Below, piece by piece: positions 1 through 12,300 of a DNA stretch of 64,000 bases; position 1 is the stretch's first letter; each line of letters starts with the position of its first letter. This DNA is from Parasponia andersonii. Its lineage: Eukaryota; Streptophyta; Magnoliopsida; Rosales; Cannabaceae. Both the position numbers and the translations under genes were made by a program. The stretch is taken from positions 515,752 through 579,751 of the forward strand of contig JXTB01000205.1 of assembly GCA_002914805.1 (NCBI GenBank), given 5' to 3'. A model generated the notes under the pieces. The model was not told where the DNA came from, ran no database searches, and saw only the letters and a program-made list of their open reading frames with translations.

Positions 1-2800
1 GAGGTTGGATAAACAATGGGACTCCCACTCTAGGCTGTATACCGTCGGAGGGGCATGGTGCTCTCCTTGGGTGAATGAGGAGCGCTTACAAGTTCCTTCA
101 TTTTTTCTGCAAAGTAAGTACTAGGTTGTGATTTTTTGGGTCTGTGTACACCTCATCCGTTATTACTCATGATATTTTGCCTTGCGCAGCCTCTACGGAG
201 GAAAACAGGTTTGAGCCGCAACCGTCGGTGAGGCGGCTCAAGGAGCTGGAGGGGATCGTCATCTTTGGGTCCTTTGGGGATTGCCGACATATCCAAGCTG
301 TCCTGAATCCCTAGGTGATGAACATGATGCCTAGGATGGTCTCATATCTCCTCTTCCCGCTGGACATTTGCGTCATCACAAACCACCTGCGGAGCCAGCT
401 TGACGCCTCAGCTCTGAACCGGTTCCGCCGGGATGAGCAGAGTCACATCGCCATGGTGGGTCATCAGATCACGGCCTCGAGCCAACTGGCAGGTCCTAAT
501 GACCTGGCGGCACCGACCAGCCACGAGCTCGAAGAGGCGGTGAAGCTCGTGGTCGAGGAGTGTATCAGGCTTCATAGAGAGGAAACCGCTGCCCCTAAAA
601 GGGTTAATGGTGAGTTCATTTTTGCATCCTAGGGCTCCGTCGATCAGGTTATGGCTGCATTCTAACCACATTGCTTGCTCTTTACAGGTTCTGATGCAGG
701 CTCTTCGGTAGACCCTTCCCCAGTCAAGGGGAGTGCCACTGTGCACAAGGCTCGCTCCAAGGTCCCCGTTGGTCGGCATCTGGTGGTGTTCTCAGAGGAT
801 GAAGCCGAGGGGCAGGGAGTTGTCACCCTAAAAACAGGCTCGGATGATGACCGGGAGGGCCTGTTCGCACCCAATGGTGAAACACCTGTGATCCCCTCTT
901 CTGAGGCAAGCAGACCCCTGACTCGGGAGATGCCGGCCATAAAGGTCGTATACAGCAAGGGGGCGCCTTCGAGCTTGCTCGGGGAACCCGCTGCTCTGAC
1001 CTCTTCCACCACAAACTCCGGTTCGAAGACGGGCACGGGGTCTGGTGCTGCCTGCCCCCGTGGGGAGATTGCCGAGCTCAGCGGGGGGGCTCCGAGGTTG
1101 AAATCTCGGCTATCTTCTCCATTCCCAGTCCTGATGAAGTGGGGTTGCGAGGCCAACTCGTCCCAAGGGAAGGAAAACCCGGCGAGGAAGAGGGGCAGAG
1201 CTGCCCCCTCTTCTGATAGCGATGACGACGGAGCCATGCTGACCCTCATGAGGAGGAGAAGGTCTGTGCACGGTGGCCCGTCAGGGGGGGTTGGTCATGA
1301 CAAGACCGAAAAATCACATTCAGGCGGGGCTCTAAAGGGGGCGGCAGCCGAACCGCCGATGTAGCAACAGTCACTGTGGCCTCTTCTACTGAGGATGCAT
1401 CGCCCCCTGCTATCATCAAAAGTGCGCTCGGCGACACCCTGCCTCCTACCGTCCTCACCTCTACCGCTTCGGGAGCATCGAAAGAAGCTACTGGAGTGCA
1501 TCCAGCAGAGGGAGAAGGCGTCCTTGCAGTTGGCGGGGTGGAGTCGCGTTCCTCAGACGTAGACAATGCCCAGGGAGAGGGTCCAGCTGTGGAGTTCAAG
1601 TTGGAGGCGCTCTCCTTAGAGAACGTTAAGCTCGTTGCCAGCCACAGCATTGCACAAGTTTGGCTCGTCTCGCCGCCACTTCCATATTTTTCGGCATCCT
1701 TGCTGAACACTGACTTTGCTTTCTTGTATTATGCCGCTAGCCACCATCCAGTCCTTCTACTCCTCTTGCATCAGGGAGCTGACCGAGGAGCTGAATGCCT
1801 GTGCTACAATGGCCGAGCGGAGCGAAGTCGCCCTTGCCACATTAAGGGCGGACTTCGACCCGTATCGGAGCCTGGACGAGGCTAGGGTTAGTAGCATGGT
1901 GGCTCACGCTCTGAGTGTCAAGAGGGTCAGGCGTGAAGAGCTGGTCGCTAAGTTGGCTGAAGCAAAGGCTGATAGGTTGGCTCAAGCCGGGGCCGCCATG
2001 CTTGCCCAAACCAAGCTCAGGGCCAAAGAGCAGGAGCTGCAGAATGCAAGGGCAGAGATGGGGCTGGCTTTCATCGCTAACGACAGAGCTGTCGACAATA
2101 CCAAAGAGGAGAGGAAAGCCGAGGCAAAAGCCAAACTGGAGGCCTATTCCCTGTAGCGTAGGATCGATCGGTCAAATAAGGTAAATCGACATCTTTACTT
2201 GGATCACAAAAAACTGATGGGAGCTCATGCGGAGTTGTCTCGCAAGCACAGTGAAGACCTTGCCGATATTAATATTCTTTTGATCGACTTGTCGCAGCGG
2301 CAAGCGGCGCTGAGGGACAAGCTTGCGGATACGGAGAAGCTAAAGACAAGGAACTAGAGGCAAGTGGATGTCCTTTCTGCGGAGAGCTACAGGTCTAGCT
2401 GGGAGAATAGGGAATTCGAGGGCCATGTGGAGGTGGTAACGCCGACCAATTCGATGAACAGAAAGGCATCGAGAGGGACCATTATTCCGTTAGGCACTAT
2501 ATGCAACAGTTGGGAGATGAGATCAACATCGTGTACCCCGCTGATGTGCTGAAGATACTCGACAGAGAAAAAGACGGGCCCTCTAAATCTGCCTCTATCG
2601 CCAGGGAGATTGTCCCCACTTCTGGTCTACCAGAGTAGGCTGTGGAGGTTCAGGGTAGTCAGCTTGGTCTTAACGCCTTAACTAGCAGAGGGTCAGGCAT
2701 GGTCGTTTTGTCTAGTGACGATTGTGACTCCGGTACACCGCCATCTGCCGATGCTGGTCCAAGCATCGAAGCTTGTAGCACTCCCCTCGTCAGAGGTAAC
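1..2800 (+). pseudogene. Extra antisense gene of element 1 (Transposase_28-like family), partial
   Basis: This region reads opposite to gag-pol and matches 25680-28420 of element 2 closely along its length. It covers the part after the Transposase_28-like (putative gypsy-type transposon, PF04195) domain: a Ser/Pro/acidic low-complexity stretch with a basic RKRGR-type patch, then an Ala/Glu/Arg-rich segment around 1780-2350 that looks like a coiled coil. Several short segments have GT starts and pyrimidine-AG ends, for example near 610-687, that look like introns. This is a decayed fossil copy. Its function is unknown, and a DNA-binding or chromatin role is only a guess from the basic patch and coiled coil. 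Confidence 0.7.
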
Positions 2801-3479
2801 TAGAGCCTCTCGCTTTTTGTATATTTGTAAAGTACTAACTGTGCCATATAAAGCTGACCCTCATTGTAAACACCTATTTTGAATAATAGAAACAACACAT
2901 TTTTCTCACGTTTATTCCCCCTTCTCTTTTTTGTTGCCCACGTTCATGGTCAGGGTTGGACATCATATACGATGCCATTCCTTTGTTGGCAGTGCGGCTG
3001 ACCTCTGGGTCTGACTCAATCGTATATGATTTGGAGTTTTTAGTGAATTCTCCTCGTGTTATGATTGACAAGATTAGCTCTGGAGATAGGGATGTGAGTT
3101 TCAGCTCATCCAGCTTTGAGGATGTAAAACCTCTATTATGACTTGTCTTGGCAGAATTTGACCCGCCCGTGTGGCTGGACTTCTCTGACCTTAAATGGGA
3201 ACGCGCCAGAAACCAGCTCCAGGGGTTGATCCACCACTGCTTGGACCCGTCGCTGCAGAGGAAAAGGCCCGGGCTCAACTCTTATCAGGAGCAAGCAGGG
3301 CGTTACTATTCTGATGTATCCCTCCGAGTCCATCCAAAACCTGCTTCTTACAAATAGAGCCTCCGGGTCCACGTCCCTGTCGACTACCCATTTTGTATTT
3401 TAGGCAATAATAAATATAGTTTAGTTTTAACTTTGTCTTCGTGCTTGGTCTTGTATTGGCCTACTTCCAACGGGTAGGC

Positions 3480-4110
3480 CCTAGCTCTGTTCACTTCCAG
3501 TCCATGCATAGCTAAAGTGATCTCTGGGGAGGGTCTGCTTCCAAAGGGTAGACCCTAGCCCTGTTTGCCTTCGTCTCATGCGCAGCTAAGGTGCTCTGGG
3601 GAGGGTATGCTTCCAACGGGTAGATCCTGTCCCCGCTTGCCTTTGTCTGATGCGTAGCTAAGGTGCTCTCTGGGAGGGTCTGCTTCCAACGGGTAGACCC
3701 TAGCCCCGCTTGTCTTTGGCTCGTGTGCAGCTAAGGTGTTCTGGGGAGGGTCTGCTTCTAACAGGTAGACCCTGGCCCCGCTTGCCTTTGTCTCGCACGC
3801 AGCTAATGTGCTCTCTGGGGAGGGTCTGCTTCCAACGAGTAGACCCTAGCCCTACTTGCCTTTGGCTCGCACGCAGTTAAGGTGTTCTGGGGAGGGTCTA
3901 CTTCCAACAGGTAGACTCTGGCCCCGCTTGCCTTTCTCTCGCGCACAGCTAGGGTGCTCTCTGGGGAGGGTCTGCTTCCAATGCGTAGACCTTAGCCCCG
4001 CTTGCCTTTGGCTCGCGCACAGCTAAAGTGCTCTCTAGGGAGGGTCTACTTCCAATGGGCAGACCCTAGCCCCGCTTGCCTTTGGCTCGCCCGCAGCTAA
4101 GGTGTTTTTG
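3480..4110. repeat. Tandem repeat block A of element 1 (about 75-bp unit)
   Basis: Eight to nine imperfect copies of a unit of about 75 bp, each carrying a GGGAGGGTCTGCTTCCAAC-type core followed by a GGTAGACCCT core and a CGCAGCTAAGGTG tail. The same unit, diverged, occupies 29090-29780 in element 2. The block lies between the 3' ends of the minus-strand pol region and the plus-strand extra gene. Tandem repeats in this position are known for Ogre/Tat elements. Confidence 0.9.
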
Positions 4111-4119
4111 GGGAGGGAT

Positions 4120-4800
4120 CTTATTGCCCAACTCTTTTCCCGTCCTGTAGGTATTCCTTGAGGGCTGGCGGTAAGTTTTCATCGTGCAGCCTCTCACCCT
4201 TCATACATCTTCTCGGGTTGTCAACGAGCGGCGTGATCCCTGTTGTACGATTCTTGATAAGGCTGTCTGGCAAGTTTTGATTGCACAACTCATTCTTCTT
4301 CGTACGTTTTCTCGAGCCATCGGCAAGCATTTTATTGCACGATGTGATTCCCATAGTACGATTGTTTTTGAGGTCTGCTGGCAAGTTTTTGGTTGCGCAG
4401 CTCTTTCCTCTTCGTATATTTTCTTGGGTCTTCGGCAAGCATTTTGTTCCATAATGTGACTCCCATAGTACGATCATTTTTGAGGTCTGCTGGTAAGTTT
4501 TTGGTTGCGCAGCTCTTTCCTCTTCGTACATTTTCTCGGGTCGTTGGTAAGCGACGTGATCCCCGCAGTATGATTTTTGATGAGGTCTACTAGCAAGCAT
4601 TTTATTGTACAGCTCATTCCTTTTCATACGTTTTCTCGGGTCGTCGGCAAGCGACATGATCCCTACAGTACGATTTTTAATTAGGTCTGCTGGCAAGTAT
4701 TTTACTGTGTAGCTCATTCCTCTTCGTACGTTTTCTCGGGTTGTCAGCGAGCGACGTGATCCCCGCAGTATGATTTTTGATTGTGCCAGTAGTTCGTGGG
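4120..4800. repeat. Tandem repeat block B of element 1 (about 100-bp unit)
   Basis: About six imperfect copies of a unit of roughly 100-115 bp. Recognisable pieces are CGTACGTTTTCTCGGGT, GGCAAGCGACGTGATCCC and GAGGTCTGCTGGCAAGTTTT. The homologous block in element 2 is 29800-30290. Long open frames across it on both strands come from the repeat and are not genes. Confidence 0.88.
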
Positions 4801-4969
4801 GTCTAGCACTGGGGCAGACCCTTTTTCATAACAATCCAAAGCATAAGTTCGTGTAGCAAAAACCCTGAACTGTTTTGGAATTAAGCTGTTCAATAATATA
4901 AGCATTTACATGTATTTCATAATATTTACATGCATCTCACACGTGGTACTTTTTTCAGTACTGGGCATT

Positions 4970-6430
4970 CCACGTGTTTGGTAGGCTCTTCCCGATTTTG
5001 AGCTCTTTCAGGATATATGCACCATTGTCAAGTGCCTTGATCACCTCATAAGGCCCGACCTAGTTAGAGTCTAGCTTCGAGGAATTCCCTGTTCTAACCT
5101 TCAAGACCTAATCCCCGGTGTTAAATCGACGAGCGCTAACCTTCTTTGCATAGTAGGACCTAGCCTGCTGATGGTACGAGGCCAGGTGGACTAGGGCCAT
5201 GTCCCTTGTTTCTTCCAGGAGGTCTGTGTTATGGCTTAGCTACTGCTCGTTTAGTGAGGAATCTTTTACCACTTCGGAGCAAAGGGTTGGGAGGCCAATC
5301 TCAGTCGGGATCACAGCCTCAGACTTGTAGACCATGGTGAATGGTGTTCTTCTCGTTGACCTCTACTCCGTGGTTCGATGGGCCCACACAACGGCTGGTA
5401 GCTCTTCTAACCACCTGTCTTTAGCCTCCTGCAAGTTCTTTCTAATATTACTAAATATGGCCTTGTTCGTTGCCTCTGCTTGGCCGTTTCCCTGAAGGTG
5501 GTTTACAAATGAGATTCTGAACCTTACATCATACAACTCACACGGCTCTTTAAGCTTAGCATTCTAGAACTATGCGCCATGATCAGCGTGTATCTCTTTC
5601 GTTATTCCATATCGACAGATTATGTTTTTCCAAATGAAGTTAATTGTGTCTGCCTTATTAACAGTCGAGTAAGCTTCATCCTTTACCCATTTGGTGAAAT
5701 AATCGGTGGCCAGCAAGACGTACCTTCTTCCCCTTGGACTTCTGAGGAGCTCTCCGACGATGTCCAGGCCCAATTTAGTGAACGACCAAGGAGTAATGTT
5801 CGAATGGAGTTCCTCCGTGGGTTGGCACTTCATAAGGGTGAACCTCTGGCACTTGTCACACTTCTTGACAAATTGGGCCGCCTCAGTCATCATGTATAGC
5901 CAGAAGTATCCAGCCGTCAAGGCCTTGCGGGCGAGGCTACGTCTGCCAGAGTGGTTGCCGCATGCTCCCTTGTGGATTTCCTCCAGTAGCTTCTGCACCT
6001 CGATGGGACCTACACACCTCAGAATTGGTCCCATCGTTGATCTCCTATACAATCATCCCCTCACCATCGAATATCTTGCAGCCTTCAGTCTGATCGACCT
6101 CGCTTCTTGGAGGTCCGCAGGCAGGTTCCCCAATGCCAAGTATTGGGTGATGGGTTTCATCCATCCTTCGTCCGCAGAGTCAGTTGCAAACACATGGCAT
6201 GCGGGGGTCTCTGAAGGGTCCCTCGTGTTCTCACCCTCTAGCAGAATCTCCGCGTGTCTGGTCGTCCCCCCGATCGACGTGCTTTTAGCTAGCTCATTGG
6301 CCTTTTGGTTCATCTCCCTAGGTATTTGTTCGATATTGAAACTGCTAAAGCGGGCTTTCGCCCCCATTACCCTGGAGAAGTACCTGTGTAATCCTGGTTC
6401 TTTTACTTCGAAGTCTCCCCTGACCTGACC
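4970..6430 (-). pseudogene. Element 1 integrase region
   Basis: The minus strand encodes the integrase zinc-binding part (a GNHSGRRSL stretch followed by CDKCQRF near 5890) and the start of the catalytic core (LGLDIVGEL and LLATDYFTKWV near 5700-5770). The C-terminal part continues to about 4990. The stretch 6053-6430 joins the second RNase H region to the integrase N-terminus. It corresponds to 30574-31827 in element 2. It is a broken copy. Confidence 0.85.
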
Positions 6431-8000
6431 CATGATCAGCTGCGAGTTGGTCTTTACTGCGATATTTTCTACTCCGAAGTGCAGAGCCAGCTCAATGCCT
6501 TACAGTAGCGCATCGTACTCCTCCTCGTTATTCGTTGCCTGGAAACTGAGCCTCAAAGCTTCTCTACCCTAGGTTCTACTGGGGTCTGTAGGAATATTCC
6601 GATACCTGACCCCGAGGCATTCATGGATCCGTCAGTGTCGAGGGTCCAGGCTGAAGAGATGTAAGGCAAAGACGTCTGAAGCGGGTCATGTGGCTCGCTG
6701 AAGGATTGGATTTCCACTAGGAAGTCCACCATGACTTTCCCTTTCTTCGCCGCTCGAGGCCGATACTCGATGTCGTATATCCCTAGTTTGATGGCCCACT
6801 TGGTTAGTCGTCCTGATAAGTCCGGTTTGGCCAAGATTTACTAGATGGGGAAATTCGTATGTACTGTAACCGAGTATGCCTCGAAGTATTGCCTGAGTCT
6901 TTTCTTAGCGTTGACCAGAGCCAGGACCAGTTTCTCTGCCATACTATATCGGTCTCGGTGTCTAGGTGCATGAGGCTTGCATAAAACACTGACTTCTGCT
7001 TGCTGTCTTCCTCGATGAATAGTACGGCGCTGATCACTACTTCAGACATTGCCAAATAAGCGTGTAGGCTCTACCCCTCTACCGAGGAAGCCAGGATAGG
7101 CGGATGACTTAAGTACAGCTTGAGCTCTGCCAGTGCCTTGTCCTGCTCCTCACCCCAGACAATAGTGGAGCTTCTCTTTATGAACTGGAAGAAATGCTTA
7201 CATCGGTCAAACATCTTGGAGACAAATCGGCTGAGAGCGGCTATCTTCCCGGTTAGGCGCTGGACCTCTCGAATGGTTGAGGGTCTTTGCACATCTACGA
7301 TTGAAGATGACTGGGTCAGGTTGGCCTCAATGCCCCTTCTGCTCATGATATGCCCCAGGAACTGGCCAAAGGACACCCCGAATATGTATATTTTTGGGTT
7401 CAGACGCATCAGAATCTGGAAACATTCGTCTAGATGTCCCAGATGGCCCGAAGCTTCTTTGCTCTTTACGACCATGTCGTCAATGTAGACTTCCATAGTC
7501 TTCCCTAGCAACTCGGCGAACATTTTGTTCATGAGCCTCTAGTAGGTCACCCCTGCGTTCTTCAAGCCAAAAGGCATGCATCGGTAATAGTATAGACCTC
7601 GCTCCGTAATGAATGCCGTGTGGATCTGGTCCTCTTCATACAGAGGGATCTAGTTGTATCCAGAGTAGGCATCTAGGAAGCTCATTCTGTCAAATCCAGC
7701 CGTCGCATCGACCATTTGGTCAATCCTTGGTAGGGGGAAGCTATCCTTCGGGCAGGCCTTATTCAGGGTGGTGAAGTTTATATAAGTACGGTCATCACTG
7801 TTTTTCTTCTTCACCATCATCGGGTTGGAGACCCAGCATGGGTATATGCATTTTATGATCAGGCCGTTCTCTAGTAGCATCTCTACCTCCTTATTGATCA
7901 CCATGTTTTTCTCCAACGTGAATCTTCGGGGCCTCTACTTGACCGGAGAGAAATTGGGATCTACATTTAACTAGTGGCAGGCATGTGCGGGATCTATCCC
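6430..8000 (-). pseudogene. Element 1 reverse transcriptase and RNase H regions
   Basis: The minus strand carries the Ty3/gypsy RT with the VYIDDMVVKS active-site block near 7470-7500 and the LDAYSGYN block near 7660. An RNase H segment follows, ending with GIYDIEYRPRAAKKG near 6750. A second RNase H-like start (LDTDGSMNASGSGIG) lies near 6600-6640. The double RNase H is a marker of the Tat branch. The copy is decayed. Confidence 0.88.
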
Positions 8001-8219
8001 GGGCATGTTATCGTGGGACTATGCGAAGACATCTCTATTCTGCCTAAGGAACCCTAACAGCTCGCTCTTTTCTTCCTCAGGTAGCAGGGCCCTATTAAGA
8101 CTACTTTCACCGATTCTGCTTCTTTCAAAGGGACTGCCACCAGCTCCTCAATCATGGATTCTGGCCCGTCAGACTCCTCTTCGATCTGCTTCATGTATGC
8201 TGGCAGGCGGTCTTTTGAT

Positions 8220-10500
8220 TGCTATCTATCCCCCGTCGAGGTGCTCGAGCTCGCATTGGCTCCCCTCAGAGCAGTTGAAAAATATTTCCTCACGGAGGCT
8301 TGGTCTCCTTTGATGTCTATCGTATAAGTACCATCCTTTGATAGATATCTTAAGACCTGGTAGAGAGTGGAGGCGACCCCATGTATGGCTTGGATCCACT
8401 CTCTCCCCATGATGACGTTGAAGGAGGACTGGCAGTCAATGACGACAAAGTCCACGTCTAAGCACCTCTCCGCCACGCAGACCTTCAGGGTCACAACTGT
8501 TGGGATTTTTGCCCTAAAAAGCAGATTTCCAATTTTACCCTTTTGAGAATAAACAACTATCTCTTATATGAAATTATGATATTTGCTAGATTAAACTATC
8601 TTAGTTGAATAGTTTATTCATCTGAAAAAGATTCCATGACTTTATATGTGTATAAAGAAACAAACATGATTAAGCGTTAATTATGGGTTCTTTATCTAAG
8701 TCTAAATGAAGTAGTTTACAATCTGTAAATAAAGATGGAATACTTTATTTACTATAGGTTGTAGTGTTCGTCTATCTCAATGGGAATAATGTGTCTCAAA
8801 TCATTAAAGTATCTGACTTCTGATAAAAATACTAATACAATTAAACAAGTTATGTGTATTAAACTGGACTAGGTAATATAAAGAATTAGAGTACCGTAAC
8901 TCAATTCTTATATTATCACAAACTAGCTCTTAACATATAAATCTTAATCCTTAATATTTGACTGGACTTGCTTTCATGGGATATAGCCTTTTGATTTATT
9001 AAAAGACTAACCTCTATGAAGTTAGAGGTGAACTCTGGCATATTGGAGGTTATGGCTTATGAATTGATGGGAACACCAAATAGTTAAGGACACTATACAT
9101 TAATACCACTTTAAGTTCTTTCAAGATTCATGGAATAATTAAATCTAAAATCTTAGTATTCACTTTGTGAATTGGTTGATAATTTTGTCTAAATGGCCAT
9201 TGAGAATAAAATTATCGACAACATTATTCCTTGATAGAAAAATGGTAACTAAAAGTAAATAGGTGTTGGAGGGGTGTTACGGTAATTTCACCTATCTAAT
9301 TACGGCATTGTATAGGGATTATATATGTGGTATAGAATATGCTAGATGGATCGGTTAATCAAGGTTAGTTGATTAAATCTCTATAAAAAGCATGACATTT
9401 AATCTAAGAGTGCAGTATTGGGCCTTTAGTGGAATGTTCCATTTACTAATAATATTTATATAAATACCATAATAAGAGTTATTATGTATTTATCATATTA
9501 TTGGAGCTTAGATTATTTGGATCCATTAGGTCCCTTGTCTAGCTCAATTAAGCTCAATAATTGGTTGGTGATATTTGTGAAATAAGTTTCATGAAACTGT
9601 GTAAAATAATGATTCTACATAGAAGTTGGTATTTTTATAAATAAGTTTCATGAGTTGGATATATTTATAAAATTACACCCAAAGCCCAAATTGAAGAACA
9701 AGCCCAATCCTAATTGGACTAGGGTTAGTAGTTTTTGGTACCATATGTATAAGATATATAAGAGGAAAAACTACACAGTAACTCTAAGGAGTCACACGCA
9801 TAAGGCATAGGGAGAGGGAGAGAAAATTCGACCAACCTAGGCTAAGTGAGAGTGAAAAAGGTTTTCAACAATCTCATAGTCTCATCTCACTTCCCAGTGT
9901 TCCATAGGATCAAGAAGAAGTTCTTGATCGTTCTCCAATGAAGGTTTCAACTTGGTGCCCACTCGCTTCGTCAACCAAGAGCAAGAGCATAGACAAGAAG
10001 ATCTAGAGTTGGAGGTTTGATCACCATTAAGAAGGAGATCAAGGAGGAACACACTACAAGAGGTAAACCCTATCTCATCTTTAGGGTTTTGTATCTAGAT
10101 TTGATTTATGTTGTACATGATCCTGTATATGATGCATGTGTATTATATGGTTATGAAAACTATTTTCATGTAAAAAATTTTAAAACCTAAATCCGCTAAT
10201 TTTTCTGCTGCGTTCATGATATGATCATGTATTTTCCATATCTGCAACCATGCATAATTTTCCTAAGTGTTAGGTCAATTTACCAGCAACAACGCCCAAG
10301 GGGTTGACCTTAGTATTGTTGAAGGTGAAGAGTGGCTGATAGGTTAGCCTGAGTGCATTTCGATCCAGGCCTATGCTCTCGAATATGTTAAGGAACAGGA
10401 CGTCGACGTTACTCCCGCCGTCGACCAGGACTTTTCTGACCAACGCGGAGTCGATCTGTAGTTTAATCACTAAGGGGTCATCATGGGGCAGACACACCGT
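8220..10500 (-). pseudogene. Element 1 aspartic protease region, split by a solo LTR
   Basis: Retroviral-type protease sequence occurs on both sides of the 8498-10288 insertion: the DGGSNVDVLFL active-site block lies near 10420 and the downstream half lies at 8222-8494. The uninterrupted equivalent is 33794-34174 in element 2, so the insertion came after the two copies separated or at least after this copy landed. Confidence 0.88.
8493..10293 (+). mobile_element. Solo LTR (about 1.79 kb) with 5-bp target duplication inside element 1
   Basis: The inserted DNA starts TGTTGGGATTTTT at 8498 and ends TTACCAGCA at 10288, giving TG...CA termini with TGTTGG/CCAGCA ends. It is flanked by the direct repeat ACAAC (8493-8497 and 10289-10293). 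No internal retroviral domains are present, so it is a solo LTR. A TATA-like TATAAGATATATAAG near 9746-9761, followed by a purine-rich leader, suggests plus-strand transcription. It may belong to a Ty1/copia family with long LTRs, but that is a guess. Its AT-rich composition contrasts with the GC-richer host element. Confidence 0.88.
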
Positions 10501-12210
10501 GGAAAGCGATAGGGGCGGCTGAGGCGTAGCTTTCTCCCATCATCAAGTGGTTCACAGAGTGGCCCATCCCCCTCAGGCGCTTCACCCTTTCTTCGGTCTT
10601 TTTTTGGCATTTTCCTTCTCTTCCTGACCCTGGGTCGGGTCTGCCTATGGTAGTCGGCACTATCCTCAGAGCCTGCTCTTCTGACTCGGAGGCTTGGGTC
10701 TACTGGCCTTTTTTGGGCCTGGGAGCGTCTTCCTTTAACTGGCTTCCGCCGGTTTTCACGTACTGCTTCAACTTGCCAGCATGGATTGCCATCATAACCT
10801 ACGCGTAAAGGCTACGGCAGTTGATGGTGTCATGCCCGTGATCTTTGTGAAATTGGCAGTACCTGTTCCTATTTTTCATGTGCTTAGGAACACTGGACTT
10901 GGGCGGGTCTTTTAAAATGCCTCTGTCCCTATTCTGGAGGTAGATCACATCGATCGGCATGTTGAGCTCGTATTTCAGCAGCGGGTCCCTAGACGTCTTC
11001 CTCCTCTTGCCTTCTTCTTGACCGCCTTGGGTGGGGACTCCCTGTTTCGGAGTTGGCCCTTGGTCCGGCGCAGGCCTCTTTATTCCTTGCGAGGCCGGGG
11101 TTTGCGCCGGCACTTTTGTTATCGCGACGGAGCTCTTGGGCATTTTTTGGTGGCTTTCCAGCACCCTGAATACCCTTTCCGACCTTGCTTGGACGTCTGC
11201 CATATCATATGGTAAGTTCAAAAGCAGATGGTCCGATAGCATCGATCCCGGCTACAGGCCCCTGACGAACGAGCTTGCGGCTTGGGCTGAGTCGGCATTA
11301 TGCACTAGGGACATCACCTCCAGAAAATGTGACAAGTATTCTCTCGAAGACTCATTCGCAGTTTATTCCAACTGGTCAAAATCTCGCATGGTTTTCTGTT
11401 GCCTCCAAGTGCCCGCGTATTACTTTAAGAAAAGTTTACAGAAATCTTCGAACCCGTTTATGGACTTCTCTTGGAGTTTTCTGAACTATAACAGGGCCGG
11501 CCCCGCTAAGGTTGTAGAGAAGACTCTGCAAGTCACAGCCTTATCCCTGGTCTCCAAGGCCATCTTCTATTAAAAGTGGTATATGTGATCGAGGGGGTCG
11601 GTCTTTCCCTCGAATGGTCTGAAGGTCGTAGTTGTGAAGTCTTTCAGCTTGGGCTCCAGCTGGATCCAGTCGGCGAAGGCCGTCCGGTTGATCCTTCGCA
11701 TAGTTTGCTCTGCCACATCATCGGGGGTCTGACTGTGATGGGCCCTGAGCCTCTTACTTAGCTCTGCCATCATTTCTTATTTCTAGTTGAGAAGCACACC
11801 TTTCGGGCTTTCTTAGTGTCTTCGGTCCACCGCCGCTCCGACTCGAAAAGGCCTAATCTGGCTTTGTCGCTCCCTCTGCATCCGCGATCTGGATGGAGCG
11901 GGAACTTCCCTCGGCGGTTGGACCCCAGACTCTTATTGGACCTCTTCGTCAAAGTCTTCCCTTCGCCCACTCCTGGCTTCGCTTGCCAGCAGCCCTTCAA
12001 GGCGAGCGTTATCTATGCGTACTTCCACGACTTCATCTTTTAAGCCCAGAAAGGCCTCGTGAGCCATCTCTACCTTCTAGTTTGCTTCTGCCAGGGCAAC
12101 AAGTATTTGTTCTAGCTTTTATTCTAGACCAGGTCATGCTTCCTCAGAGCTCCCTTCGGCGTCAGGACGTGTGCTCCTGGTTATCATTCTTGAGGATGCC
12201 ATGATCCGAC
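10500..12210 (-). pseudogene. Element 1 gag region
   Basis: The minus strand carries the gag N-terminal coiled-coil segment (about 12000-12200), the retrotransposon-gag core (near 11570-11770, RPFEGKTDPLDHIYHF), and a C-terminal part with the zinc-knuckle-like YCQFHKDHGHDTINC at about 10820-10870. The variant knuckle is common in Tat elements. It matches 34187-35887 of element 2 throughout and is decayed. Confidence 0.85.
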
Positions 12211-12300
12211 ATTATATGGTCTTTTGTTCGGAGAGAGTACGATCGTGAGACTCCTACTCTTTCTCTCGCGCTCAATGATTTCCCATAGATGGCACCAAAC

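Noticed and set aside
4121-4717. Long minus-strand open frame across repeat block B of element 1
   Set aside because: It is periodic, follows the tandem repeat, and similar frames occur on both strands here and at 29874-30419.
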